Source: Nitzschia sp. DOCU1 (Eukaryota > Bacillariophyta > Bacillariophyceae > Bacillariales > Bacillariaceae). Taken from it: DNA of 64,000 nt. This document shows, in pieces, positions 1-9,617 of this stretch (position 1 is its first letter; the number at the start of each line of letters is the position of its first letter). The notes below the pieces were generated by a model, which saw only the letters and a program-made list of their open reading frames with translations, ran no database searches and had not been told where the DNA came from. The translations under genes and the position numbers were made by a program. Location: positions 310,001 to 374,000 of the forward strand of contig OX595991.1 of the NCBI GenBank assembly GCA_951394045.1. Reading direction: 5' to 3'.

Positions 1-3000
1 GTCGTCGGCCTTGAATAAGTATATTCCGAACACAACATGTGTCGACGTGTCCGTGCCGACCGGGGAGTGTGACTGTTGAAAGTCGATTCCAGGGATCATT
101 GTGAATCCCTTCGAACAGATCCTGACCTTGTATCTGATTGAACCGTCTGGTTCCACTTTCTTCTTGAAGACCGGCTTGGATTTCATCAACTTTTTGTTTA
201 ATTGTCGCGGTATGGACTTCGGCACTTTCTTCCAGCAACCTCGTTTGATAAAGTTGTTGATCTCGTTTGCCGTTCCATTTCTCCATTGTTCCACTTCCGG
301 TCCATTCAGGGCTTCTTTCATCGTCGTCGGTGTCCCATAATCTGACTCCATCATCATCACGTTTTCATAACAAAAGTTGACTTCTTTCGTAGATTTTGTG
401 CCGTCTTCTTCTGTGAATTCCGTCACTTCCGAACGATTCTCGACCATGGGATTGTAGGAGGTGTCGAGGCGACGTAGTTCTCGATCGATTCTCTCTCGTT
501 TTCGCTCCGCAGCAGTCTTAATTGGCTTCGGTGGTGGCGCGATTTCTTCCTCCCCACTGTCATTTTCTGTATCGTTTTGTTCCTCCCCAATTCTATTCCC
601 ATCGTCTTCTTTTTCTTCTTCTTCACCCTGGACCGACTCCTCTTCGAGGGTTGGATTGGGGGTTTTCGACTTAGGCGCTGGATCGTCGTCGTCGTTGTCA
701 GAATCTGACAAAACAGCCGCTGTGGAATTTCGATTTCGCAAAATACTGGCTGGTTGTTTATTCCTCCCTGCTGGCGGCGGCGGCGATGATGCGCGATTGG
801 AGTGTGTAGGGGGAACATCCTCGTCTTGAGGAATAATGTGGGGGCGGGGTGCATCCGTATCAGGTGGTGGTGTGTCGTCGATGCCGGGTGGCAATTCCTT
901 GATTTCCGCGTCTTGCTCAAAAATTGAAATGCCATTTCGCGGGTCGAGGCGCGAAAATGTGAGCCATTCAACGTCGCGGCTCTTGATGACGTGCTGAGTT
1001 TGTGGGTTGTACATACGGTACGTGTCCGGCGGGCGGCCTTGGGCGTATCCAACCATTAGCATTTTTATGCCTTTTTGTTTCCACTTGCCCGTGATTTGAG
1101 CGCGGTTTGTGACGATCACGGGACAGCCAAACTCAATTAGATGTGCGGCGAGTTTTGTCACGTCTTGATAAACCACGGCGTTCGCCGGCTCGGACCGCAC
1201 TGATGATAGGGTCACATTCTCCGTAGTGTTGTGGTAATTGATGGCTTCGCCCCATAAACGTTGTCGACCTTTCTCGTTAATTCCAGCTGCGAGCATCGAT
1301 GCGTTTGCTCGTGTTATCAGGACAGGAATTCTTCGTTCCACCACGCCATTCATTTGCGGGGTATGTGGTGCTGTCCTTTCCAGCGTGACTCCCAGTTCGA
1401 GGCATAGCTTTGATAGTGGGGCAACATTTTCTCCGGCGTTGTCACATCTTAGATACGTGACAGAGAATCCCAAACCTCGTAGTTCCATGATTATATCCCG
1501 TGCAAAATCCACCATTGGTCGTTTGCGCGCGTTGAATCTCACCCATGACTTTCATGAAAACTCGTCAACGGCGCAGAAGAGATATTTCGATCCTCCCAAG
1601 GTTTCGGTAAATGGTCCTGCCGCGTCCAGATAGATTCGTTCGCCCACTCGCTTAGCTTTTGCTAACGAGACTTTGCTGACTGCTTTTTGTCTCGCTTTTG
1701 CCAGACCGCAACCTTCGCATGGTAGTAAGGTTCCTTCCAGTTTGACGCCATAGTAGCGCGCGGTCTTGTGCAATAATTGGGGACTCTTATGCCCCCACTT
1801 GTCATGCGCTTCGGAAATGTCCATCGTTGCCGGCATCTTCTTTCCTTTTCCATAGGGCTGTCTTGGCTTGGGTGTGCCGTCGGGGCCAAGTTGATCATCC
1901 GGCACATCTTTCCAAATTTCTTGGTCATCCACATTTTCCGTCGCAGCATTATTTACCGTCGGGTAAACTTTGTATCGCCTGGCGCGCAGATACCACATCC
2001 CATTTTCCTTCTTGATGAAATTAACGCGTTTGTTGTTTCGCGTCATATAGCCTTCGTCCTCACTCATAATCAGCTTCCAACCTTGCTTTTGCAGTGGTTT
2101 CATTCCCATCACGTTTGTCGCGAAGGTTCGGCAATACAGGACTGGGTCAAGACATAGTCTTACTGGTGGTGGGTTGTCATAAGTCACAAGTCCCAGCATC
2201 CCTTCGTCTTCGCAAGCCACTAACTCGTTGCTTCCCACTCTGACTTCGGTGGTTGATGGTCTTCGGTTGGTCAAGGCTTCGTCTTCATTGATGATGTGCA
2301 ACGATGCACCAGTGTCGACGAGTAGATCGATGTCCGTCTTGTTGTTGCTGCTTTCGTTGTCGAGCTTCCATCCAACTTTCTTGCCAGATGGCTTTAGAGA
2401 CATCACAATTGGCGAGAGGCTTTGGCTGTCGTCGTCCTCCCCAATAATGAACACGGTTTCTCCATTGTCTTCGGTGATGGACGTCGTTTCCATGGGCTGT
2501 CGTTGGCTGAACCATTCGTTCCAGTAGTAATTTTGGTAGTCCAATGAGTCATCTGAGTCACTTCTCGTGATCAACGGCGGTAGATCTGACTCAATGCTTC
2601 GTTCGTCCTCTTCAACGGCGTCCCACATGTCTTCATCGTCGGCGTAACGAATAGTCTCGCCTGCATCGTAGCTCCATCCTTTGTCCCAGAAGTCGTCGCT
2701 TTCTTCGTTGTTGTACCAGTCGGATGGGTCTTTTTCGTCGTCCATTTCGTGTTCGATCAAATCGGGGAGCGAGTCATCTTCCTCGTCATTCTCGGCGGTG
2801 CTGCTTTGATTCTTGCCTTCGGCATCGTTCTTGGCACTGCCAGAGTCGCTTTTTGCATCTTCTTGGGTATCATCGTCGACGTCTTCATCATCGTCTTCCA
2901 ATATGTCGAAGTAATTTCGCGTCGAGACTTTCTCAACGGGTTCACTCGTCCTCTTCTTCGGAGTTCCGGCCACGGTCACCCAATCGACTTCACGATCGCA

Positions 3001-4011
3001 TTTCTCGAACTTGGTAGCATCGAAAGTGGTTCCTTTTTCGTTTTGGGCCTCAACTCCGTCTTCATCATGGACTTGGGTTCCATTTTCGTGATTTTTATCT
3101 TTCGTTACCGCTTCGACACAAAACGCTGCAACAAATCCAGTCTCGGAGTCCTTGGACGGACAATTGGCGGCCAGATGCCCTTGCTTCTTGCATTTGTAGC
3201 ACACATGATGCTCCATCACCGGCTTTCCGTCGCCTTTCTTGCTTTTCTCTTCATCGGCTCTTTTTCCTTTACAGTCTTGGACTCGGTGCCCTTGCTTTCC
3301 ACAATATTTGCAAAGGCCCTTGAATTTCTTCTGAAACTTCTTCTTCTTTTTGTCAACCTTTTCGGTAGTCATCGCAACGTTCTCGGAAGACTTCTTTCCT
3401 TTTCCATCTCCGCCGTCATACATTTCTTTCCATCGACGTTCGAGGTCTCGCGTGATCTCGCCCAGTTCTTTCTTCGCGATGCCATGTACGATTAGCGCCG
3501 TCTTTACCGCATCGTACTCACTCGTTAGCTTCGTCAAAAGATGGGTCTTGACTTGCAATTCGTCCATCACGTACTTCTTATCGATCTTTGCGAGTCTCTC
3601 ATTAATGAGAAAGATTCGGTTCTTGAAGTCTGTTGGCTTTTCTCCTTTCTTCATCGTCATTTTCACCAAATCTTCTTGCACCGACTGCAAGTCTTCTTGA
3701 TCATGCTGTTCGTATGACGCGACCAGAATATCCCAAGCTTTCTTCGGGTCATCTTCCGTCTCGGTCGTTATCATTGTGAACGCTGTTCCTTCTGTTGCAC
3801 AAATGATGTAGTCCATCGCCATCTCCCTGATAGCGATATCATCGACGTTTGTAGTGCTGGATAAGTCATCCGTAAATCCCTTGTAGAACTTCTTGCGTCT
3901 CGCATATGCCATCGACTTGATCTTCCATTCTCTGAACTTAGATGGTTCCGATCCGTCAAACTTGAACACCTTGAAGGTGTGCGAATCGGAAGTGTCTTCC
4001 TTACTCGTCAT
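1..4011 (-). pseudogene. copia gag-pol polyprotein with one internal stop, partial
   Basis: The frame starts at the ATG at 4009-4011 (protein begins MTSKEDTSD); an upstream TTG in frame is not needed. In order there is a gag domain, two CCHC zinc knuckles (CKYCGKQGHRVQDC and CYKCKKQGHLAANC, about residues 230-280), a long acidic stretch, an aspartic protease with LLVDTGAS near residue 564, a GAG-pre-integrase His/Cys zinc motif, and integrase starting at YLDAAGP. A TGA at 1552-1554 interrupts the integrase just after VDEFS. The same frame then stays open for 517 codons to base 1. It gives the second integrase Asp (RCDNAGEN), the Glu region (NGVVERR), an acidic linker and the RT start (IPGIDFQQSHSPV). 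The only visible lesion is this single stop. It could be a nonsense mutation, a readthrough site or a sequencing error. Confidence 0.9.
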
Positions 4012-4076
4012 CTTTCGTGTTGCGCTTTTTCGCAAATTCGTCGCTCGACCAATTTCTCCGTGAGAATTCAATCAAT

Positions 4077-4090
4077 CGCTTGATCAAGCG
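4077..4090. repeat. perfect 14-bp palindrome at the primer-binding position
   Basis: CGCTTGATCAAGCG is its own reverse complement and ends exactly where the LTR begins at 4091. In element orientation these are the first bases after the 5' LTR, where the tRNA primer-binding site normally lies. It does not begin with TGG, as expected for priming from a tRNA 3' CCA end. The element at 49290-55994 has an unrelated palindrome at the same place. Confidence 0.8.
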
Positions 4091-4576
4091 TGTTGAAATC
4101 TCTCGAGTCTGTACCTCGTCAGCTGAACTCTTGACTAGATTGACCACACTTGCCAATCGTCGTCAATGATACTGCTCGTGTCCTTTGCAACTTGCTAATG
4201 CAAAGGTCTCTACTTTTAGATAGTTTCTTTCACACACTTCGCTCCTTAGAGTTATGACTACAATACTAAACTCTCTCCATCCATCGCTGCTTCCGACTTT
4301 ATCGCAAACGATCGCTCTTTGCTTTATTCAAGTCTTCCAATATGAAGACTTTTCTTATCGCTTGTCTCCATGTAGTTGCTTAGCTAAATTAGCTTCACGT
4401 CAAGCTAGTTAGCGTCCGTTCCAAGATTCCAGATAGTGAATCTTTCCGTTGCCACTCCAAATGTTTTCTTCCTCTCTAGTAATCCGAAATTGATAGTCGG
4501 GGACTCGGAGCGCAGACGACTAAACGGACTGTCGACTCGATGGACTCCGATGACGTCGGCACCTCATTTTCCAACA
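4091..4576 (-). repeat. 5' LTR of the left copia element (486 bp)
   Basis: The boundaries are inferred from the terminal inverted repeat: the plus strand begins TGTTGAAAT and ends ATTTTCCAACA, giving TG...CA ends. The inner boundary is supported by the abutting palindrome. A second copy is not in the window, so the outer end at 4576 is less certain than the inner one. Confidence 0.7.
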
Positions 4577-4748
4577 GGTATCGACGTTGAGAACAGAAAC
4601 GACAGAACCCGAAAGCATCAGAGCACCAATCAACCCATCCCCATCTCATCCATGCTAATTGTTAATGCACTCAAGAGACGTCTGCTACAATAATCGGGGT
4701 TGTCGAGTCTTTTTTTCGCTTTCTGTTGTCATTTGCTATCGTCGCACA

Positions 4749-6266
4749 ATGGCTTTGTCGTCGACTTCAAATTTGACTCCCTGGCTGGCCCCTGCGTGTT
4801 TGACGTATCTGCAGAATTCCAAGGCTGCCAATAACAACCAGAAACCCAAACTTGTACAAATCCTCAGTCGGGGTGGTAACTTTTGGTCGACCCGCAAATG
4901 TGAAGGTGACGCTTGGTTGGTGGTTACGGACGGAAAGTACGCCGTGGTGGCTTATTTGACTCTCGCCTTGCGCAGACAGCTCCTGGACAATGATTTGTTT
5001 TCGAATTATGCACGTCATTGCGTGGGGTTACTTCCAAACGTTCAGTGGAAGATTTTGCCCGGGGGTTCATCTACGCCCTCTCAAGCAACCATTTTAGTCG
5101 GTGAATGGGTCTGTAAACCTGGACTTAATGGCATGATTGTGGCTGCAATGGCCATGATTCAGCCATTGTCAGAAGATATTACCATTCGACGAGCTTTGAA
5201 CGAACGAAAACAAAAACTGCTACAGCAGCGACAGCAGCAAGAACAACAACCACAACAGCCACCACCACCAGTTGTGCTCGGAAACGCCCAAGAAGTTTTG
5301 GAGGATCCATTACTATTGGAAGAATTACTAAAAATGGCGTCTTCTGGTTGGGAGGACGACGACGAAGATGATGATGACATGGCGGAAGACGATGACGACG
5401 AAGAAGTAGAAGACGAGGAAAAAGGAACACCCGGCAAAACACCAGCTACACAACAAGAACAAGATACTGATAATGACGACGACGACTATGAGATGAATCT
5501 AAAGGACATGTTGCAGACTCAAGAAGAATTTTCGCAAACATATCAGGGCGGAATTTTATTGACCCAACCATTCGATGCTCCGGCAGATCGCGAACATGAG
5601 CCTAGCCAGGAATACTCCGAAACGTATCTACTGACGCAGCCAACGAGTACCATGAACATGCGTCCTCCACCTAATCATCGGCCGCATCAAGATCTATCAC
5701 CTCAGCCATCGGACCAACCACCGCCAGTGGCTCCACCCGCTAATTCCACCAACACCATTTCGTCCATAGTGTTGGTCGAAGCTTGTACGCAAACCGAGAA
5801 TCATCGGGATGGACTACTACTACTACTAGACCGCAAGGATCCTACTACTGCTGATATCACAAGTCTCCCTGCTACACCCACTAAAAAGCTAGTGACAGCA
5901 CGGGATGTAACGTCTGTCACTAGCAATTTGTCCACATCATCTTTGAAGCGACCACGACGCACCTGGCGTGCTGGAGACACGGACGATGCGGATCAGGATT
6001 CGCTAAGCACCGATATGGCTGCCTCCTTTACGGCGACGACTACGGCCATACATGACGAGTCGACATCATTCTCCTCTTGCTGGGATCAAATCAAGGAACA
6101 ACTGGATAGTGATGATCCCACCATGACGGTCATTACGTGCAAAGTGGATCCACGAATGCGACATCCATTACGAAAAGGCGATTTGGCACGATGGTTACAC
6201 AAAAATGTTGTCGTCATGAGTCATGAGCACCCACAACATCACGAAACTAGCAGCATTTGGAGATAA
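4749..6266 (+). CDS. TPP1/Est3-like OB-fold protein candidate (telomere end protection)
   Basis: The ORF from 4749 gives 505 residues; an in-frame ATG at 4665 is an alternative start, but 4749 has the better context (ACAATGG). Residues 9-14 read LTPWLA. After about 40 residues come a strand ending WLVVTDGKYAVVAYLT and then ILVGEWVC. This layout (Pro-Trp near the start, a Leu-rich helix, then a V-[ST]-D-G-x-x strand followed by a strand with L-T/V) is that of the N-terminal OB fold of human TPP1/ACD and yeast Est3. The rest is low complexity: poly-Gln and poly-Pro (about 185-210), a long Asp/Glu tract, and two copies of an S-x-T-Y...LLTQP motif. A basic stretch (LKRPRRTWR) and a compact segment WDQIKEQL follow. 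The 3' end is uncertain: after the stop, another frame stays protein-like to about 6470, so further exons or a frameshift are possible. The family call rests on pattern recognition only. Confidence 0.5.
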   Translation: MALSSTSNLTPWLAPACLTYLQNSKAANNNQKPKLVQILSRGGNFWSTRKCEGDAWLVVTDGKYAVVAYLTLALRRQLLDNDLFSNYARHCVGLLPNVQWKILPGGSSTPSQATILVGEWVCKPGLNGMIVAAMAMIQPLSEDITIRRALNERKQKLLQQRQQQEQQPQQPPPPVVLGNAQEVLEDPLLLEELLKMASSGWEDDDEDDDDMAEDDDDEEVEDEEKGTPGKTPATQQEQDTDNDDDDYEMNLKDMLQTQEEFSQTYQGGILLTQPFDAPADREHEPSQEYSETYLLTQPTSTMNMRPPPNHRPHQDLSPQPSDQPPPVAPPANSTNTISSIVLVEACTQTENHRDGLLLLLDRKDPTTADITSLPATPTKKLVTARDVTSVTSNLSTSSLKRPRRTWRAGDTDDADQDSLSTDMAASFTATTTAIHDESTSFSSCWDQIKEQLDSDDPTMTVITCKVDPRMRHPLRKGDLARWLHKNVVVMSHEHPQHHETSSIWR

Positions 6267-6662
6267 ACTACAGCAACACGTGGGTTTCCGGGAAGGTGAG
6301 GCGCTATTGTTATGCTATTTGTTTCATCGGTGCTTGCTACTATGGAGCACCGCCCCAACCACATGAGAACTATGGTATCGCCAATCGGTGTACTCGCAAT
6401 GGTACAATTGGGGAACGCTATTAGAAGAAGCAAGACAAGATTTTACGGTTGACACAGTATCAGAGTGACCGCGCTTAGGAGTGACTGATCGTTATTTCTA
6501 ACGGGGAAGGTTATTGATTTCTCTCTGAATACAATCAACTGTCATGAGATTTTGAATAACATGTATGTAATCAAAACAGTTATTGCTTTACATGTCCGAG
6601 GAAAGATTAGCTACTAGCTAGCGACAGAGTGGCCCTGCCATTGTGGTCACCGTAGGAATCGT
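6267..6662. other. possible extra 3' coding sequence of the OB-fold gene
   Basis: A second frame beginning near 6238 reads TKLAAFGDKLQQHVGF and onward, reaches a TGA at about 6374, and continues as ELWYRQSVYSQWYNWGTLL to a TGA at about 6466. This looks more like protein than chance sequence and sits directly after the stop at 6266. A spliced or frameshifted C-terminus would explain it. No clear intron that bridges the frames was found. The remainder up to 6662 shows nothing recognisable. Confidence 0.3.
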
Positions 6663-7283
6663 CTACTGTTGTTTCAGCATAGCGGTAGCAACTGGCGAAA
6701 TTCTAGGTCGTTTGACGAGATTGATTCGCAACATGGCAAGGAGATTCTCACCGGAAACTCTTCGAGGTTCCTTATTACCATTTGGATTCGTTGCCAACAA
6801 GGCATTCTTCTGGAGGGCGGCCATCAGTTGGAATTCGCCAACGCTAAATTGGTATTCGCCGCCGCTCATTGTAGTTTGAGTTCTAATGCTTCCCTTTTGG
6901 TAAAATGAATCTTTGAGTGGTTCAAAACATTCCAAGATATCATCAAGGATATCTTTATCAGTCCAGTAATATTGGAGAGCCTCCACTAAGTGTTCCTTGA
7001 TTATCTCAAAGTGTGATCCGGTCAATCCAAGTTGGAAAAGGCGGTAGTGTTGGAGCGTCGCTCGATCATGCAACTTCGACATTTCAGTCTCATCCATTTC
7101 ACCGAGGGCTAAATCCAGTACGGATGTTTGTAGCTCGCAAAGATCATCGACGCTACTGAGACCGTGGAGTAGCTTTCCAAGTCGGCGATCTCCGAGCATT
7201 CTCTCCGACATTTCGTAGACGATCATTCCGTAATGCACGGAACCACCCATGCGGTCAACAATGTTCTTCTTGTATTGCATCAT
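6663..7283 (-). CDS. truncated-haemoglobin-like (globin-fold) protein
   Basis: Using the ATG at 7281-7283 gives 206 residues. The N-terminus (NIVDRMGGS, helix, then MLGDRRLGKLL) and the later block GLTGSHFEIIKEHLVEAL at about 86-103, followed by a helix with ILECFEPLKDSF, match the arrangement of group 1 truncated haemoglobins. These bind haem and usually handle O2 or NO. The proximal histidine is less clear than usual: His72 and His79 are both present, and His79 appears one residue off the expected spacing to the G-L-x-x-x-H-F block. An N-terminal Gly-Gly and a C-terminal extension of about 75 residues are visible. A plausible splice acceptor just upstream (near 7299) leaves open an extra 5' exon. 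Family call is moderate; haem binding is inferred. Confidence 0.5.
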   Translation of the reverse strand: MMQYKKNIVDRMGGSVHYGMIVYEMSERMLGDRRLGKLLHGLSSVDDLCELQTSVLDLALGEMDETEMSKLHDRATLQHYRLFQLGLTGSHFEIIKEHLVEALQYYWTDKDILDDILECFEPLKDSFYQKGSIRTQTTMSGGEYQFSVGEFQLMAALQKNALLATNPNGNKEPRRVSGENLLAMLRINLVKRPRISPVATAMLKQQ

Positions 7284-8480
7284 GATGACAACGCGATATC
7301 TGAATTGCAAGTGGTGGTGGAAATTGTTTTTTCTGAATTGTGAGACTGTCTCTACAATGCTCTTGGCCTCGCCTTTTCCTCTCGGACGGATATGGGAAAA
7401 AGTGAGGACGGCAATCGGGGTCCACGGATATTCTTTACGCAGTGAAAATGACGAATAAATGATATTTCCACCGGCTGAGTTGGTGCGGCCTTTATGTGCA
7501 AAAAGTCACTGTCATTTCCGACAATATTGCCGCCGAGCCAATATCTTCTTGGAACGATCGTACAATCGGATAAATAGGTTCACTCTTTACATTTGCTACT
7601 GCGTCGGCAGCAGTTCAGAAACATTTAACAAAATCGAATTCTTATGCCTCAACTGATAGCAGGAAACACCATTGACATTATGCAATCTGCTGTATGTTGT
7701 GTATGCGAGTGAAATGGACTGACTAAACTCACTGGATAATTTGTCAGATGTGAGAGTTTCCACCCGTGGCGTCGGGATCATCTGCCCTCATAGTGGGCAC
7801 GGAAGGTAGCAAAAGTCACCTCTGCCGCAGTTTGATAAGGGATCGAAAGGCACCGCTGGACAAGAAGAAACTCGTTGAGAATTTTTTCTGTTGCTATGAT
7901 ACAGGAGTAGTTAATTAGTGAAAAAGTACTATCAGGTTCACCATGCGGTAACAAAATGATACTAAATAATGAGACCAGTGACTGCCCACATCTTCTACTG
8001 CCTTCAAACGGACAATGAAGCTCCACGTATTCTGTATGCTGTACTACACACTGTAGATAACCCTGCTTCAACTTTTAGACTTTTTAATAGTACCGGTAGT
8101 TGCGGCGGGACCACAAAGACAGCTTTGCTCGAGATTGGAGGCCAGCCATCACGGCTACCGGTAGTCAAGTGACAAGGGCAGTAGCCAGTTTACGCTTATC
8201 TCAATGACACCTTCGTTGACGCGTCGAGCACCCTGAGCTACCGACATCTTTTTCAATTGGTTCGAAAACAAATTCACATGCATCCTTAATAGCGGGCTCA
8301 TCCAGAATTTCTAAACCAATTGGCCGCTTTGTGGAATCAATGGTAACGTAGGCCGAAACGTTGCCGTGCCCCCAAAGATCAGTTTCGAGTTCAAGCCGTA
8401 CGCTGGTTACGCTGATACGGCTCAATCGTTTCGAATACCCTTTTGTTGAGTGCTGCTAAGATAATCAAGAACACAACTCC
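7284..8480. other. intergenic, no convincing gene
   Basis: Only short ORFs with no recognisable composition are present. The longest with some protein character is a minus-strand frame at 8201-8425 (GHGNVSAYVTIDSTKRPIG...), which has no start context and no match I recognise; it may be a gene fragment. Nothing else stands out. Confidence 0.4.
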
Positions 8481-9617
8481 TTAGGGCTTTCCCGGTGTCG
8501 CCGATGCCTCTTGTTGGTATTCTGCTGTTCCGCTGCTAGTAGTGACCACTCTCTGCGCCTTGTCGTCGTTGTCGTCGTCGTCACTAGGACTCGTCCTTGA
8601 TAAAAGATCCTTGGACTTGGTGTAGGTAGTCTTGAGCGCTTGCACCAGGACTCCCCAAACGCTGGAAACGCCTGAACCAATAGCTGTAGAACCGTCGCCC
8701 TCTGTATCCTTCAAATCAACACCCGAGCCAGCATCGCTTGTATCCACAGACACGGCCGTGGATACCCCCTTTGGCGCTTGTTGGGGTTGTTGTTCTTGCT
8801 TTTGCTGTCGTTCGAGCCGCCGTTGCTGCATTGGAGATATCGATGGATCACTTTGGCGACTGCTAGTACCACTAGTCGATTCATTTTGGGATGCCAATAG
8901 TTCTGCTTCGAGTTGTTCCATTTGACGTTTGAGTTGTTGCAATTGTTGTAGATGTGGATTCGTTGTTGATGAAGTGGGGGGCGATTGAGCCGTCGACATG
9001 TTGCCATGGGCAATGCTGTCTTGTAATTGTGGCACTGTCATTTTGTCACTTGAACTAGGCAATTTGCCTTGCCACCAATCTAGCAAGAGCGACCAAGCAT
9101 CCCAAACACTCACAGAATTCTTGTGTGTGGCAGTATCGCCATTATCATCTCCCCAGAGGCGTTGCATTTGAGGCTTGGCGACCCATTCACAATAGGCCGC
9201 CAAGGCTAAACTAGGACTTGCTGCCAAGAGTAAATTCCAAAACCACCAATTGGAATTCATGACCAAATCATAGCGTGGGGGGCGTTGTGCAGTGATACTC
9301 TTGGCACCTGAGCTGCTAGTCGAGGCGCTGGGGTTTCTCCAAAAGGCAGTCAAGCTCTGCTGAGCCCATTCCAGGCGAGTGACCATGCGTTCGGCAATTA
9401 ACTCTTCGTCGGCAATCAACATCCTTTTCGTGCCAGTTGTAGTGCGAGAACGCAAACGATCCTTGACAGTGGGGAGACGGCGGCGTTTGCCATGGGATTT
9501 CGTGGCGGCTGAGGATGCCGATTTGCTGAGGTTGTTGTGCACCAGGCGCATCTCGGGTCGAATCATCATCCTTCGTTTCCATACCGCCGCCGATGGGGAA
9601 CGTCTCGACAGTATCAT
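8481..9617 (-). CDS. unknown single-pass membrane protein with coiled coil
   Basis: This 378-residue ORF begins with ATG at 9615-9617. I do not recognise the family. The first 70 residues are rich in Arg/Ser/Thr with few acids, which would suit an organelle-targeting or cytosolic basic region. A hydrophobic segment WWFWNLLLAASPSLALAAYC (about 124-143) is the one likely membrane span. A Gln/Leu-rich coiled coil (LQQLQQLKRQMEQLEAELL) follows near residue 225. The tail is Ser/Thr/Asp-rich and disordered. The length and the ordered order of basic N-terminus, span and coiled coil argue for a real gene. Confidence 0.6.
   Translation of the reverse strand: MILSRRSPSAAVWKRRMMIRPEMRLVHNNLSKSASSAATKSHGKRRRLPTVKDRLRSRTTTGTKRMLIADEELIAERMVTRLEWAQQSLTAFWRNPSASTSSSGAKSITAQRPPRYDLVMNSNWWFWNLLLAASPSLALAAYCEWVAKPQMQRLWGDDNGDTATHKNSVSVWDAWSLLLDWWQGKLPSSSDKMTVPQLQDSIAHGNMSTAQSPPTSSTTNPHLQQLQQLKRQMEQLEAELLASQNESTSGTSSRQSDPSISPMQQRRLERQQKQEQQPQQAPKGVSTAVSVDTSDAGSGVDLKDTEGDGSTAIGSGVSSVWGVLVQALKTTYTKSKDLLSRTSPSDDDDNDDKAQRVVTTSSGTAEYQQEASATPGKP

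Larger units (their letters stand above)
1..4576 (-). mobile_element. Ty1/copia LTR retrotransposon, 5' part only
   Basis: The element is transcribed leftward. The 5' LTR (4091-4576), leader, gag, protease, integrase and the start of reverse transcriptase are inside the window. The rest of RT, RNase H and the 3' LTR lie beyond the left edge. The order protease, integrase, RT is that of Pseudoviridae-type (copia) elements rather than gypsy. Target-site duplication cannot be checked because the other end is missing; the 5 bases next to the LTR are GGTAT (4577-4581). It is a different family from the element at 49290-55994, since LTR, gag and leader sequences do not match. Confidence 0.93.

Noticed and set aside
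2749..3495. 248-codon plus-strand ORF
   Set aside because: It is antisense to gag of the left copia element; its hydrophobic composition mirrors the acidic/lysine-rich sense frame.
4009..4071. Longer gag start at a TTG (4071)
   Set aside because: A non-ATG start is unnecessary; the ATG at 4009-4011 gives a normal gag N-terminus.
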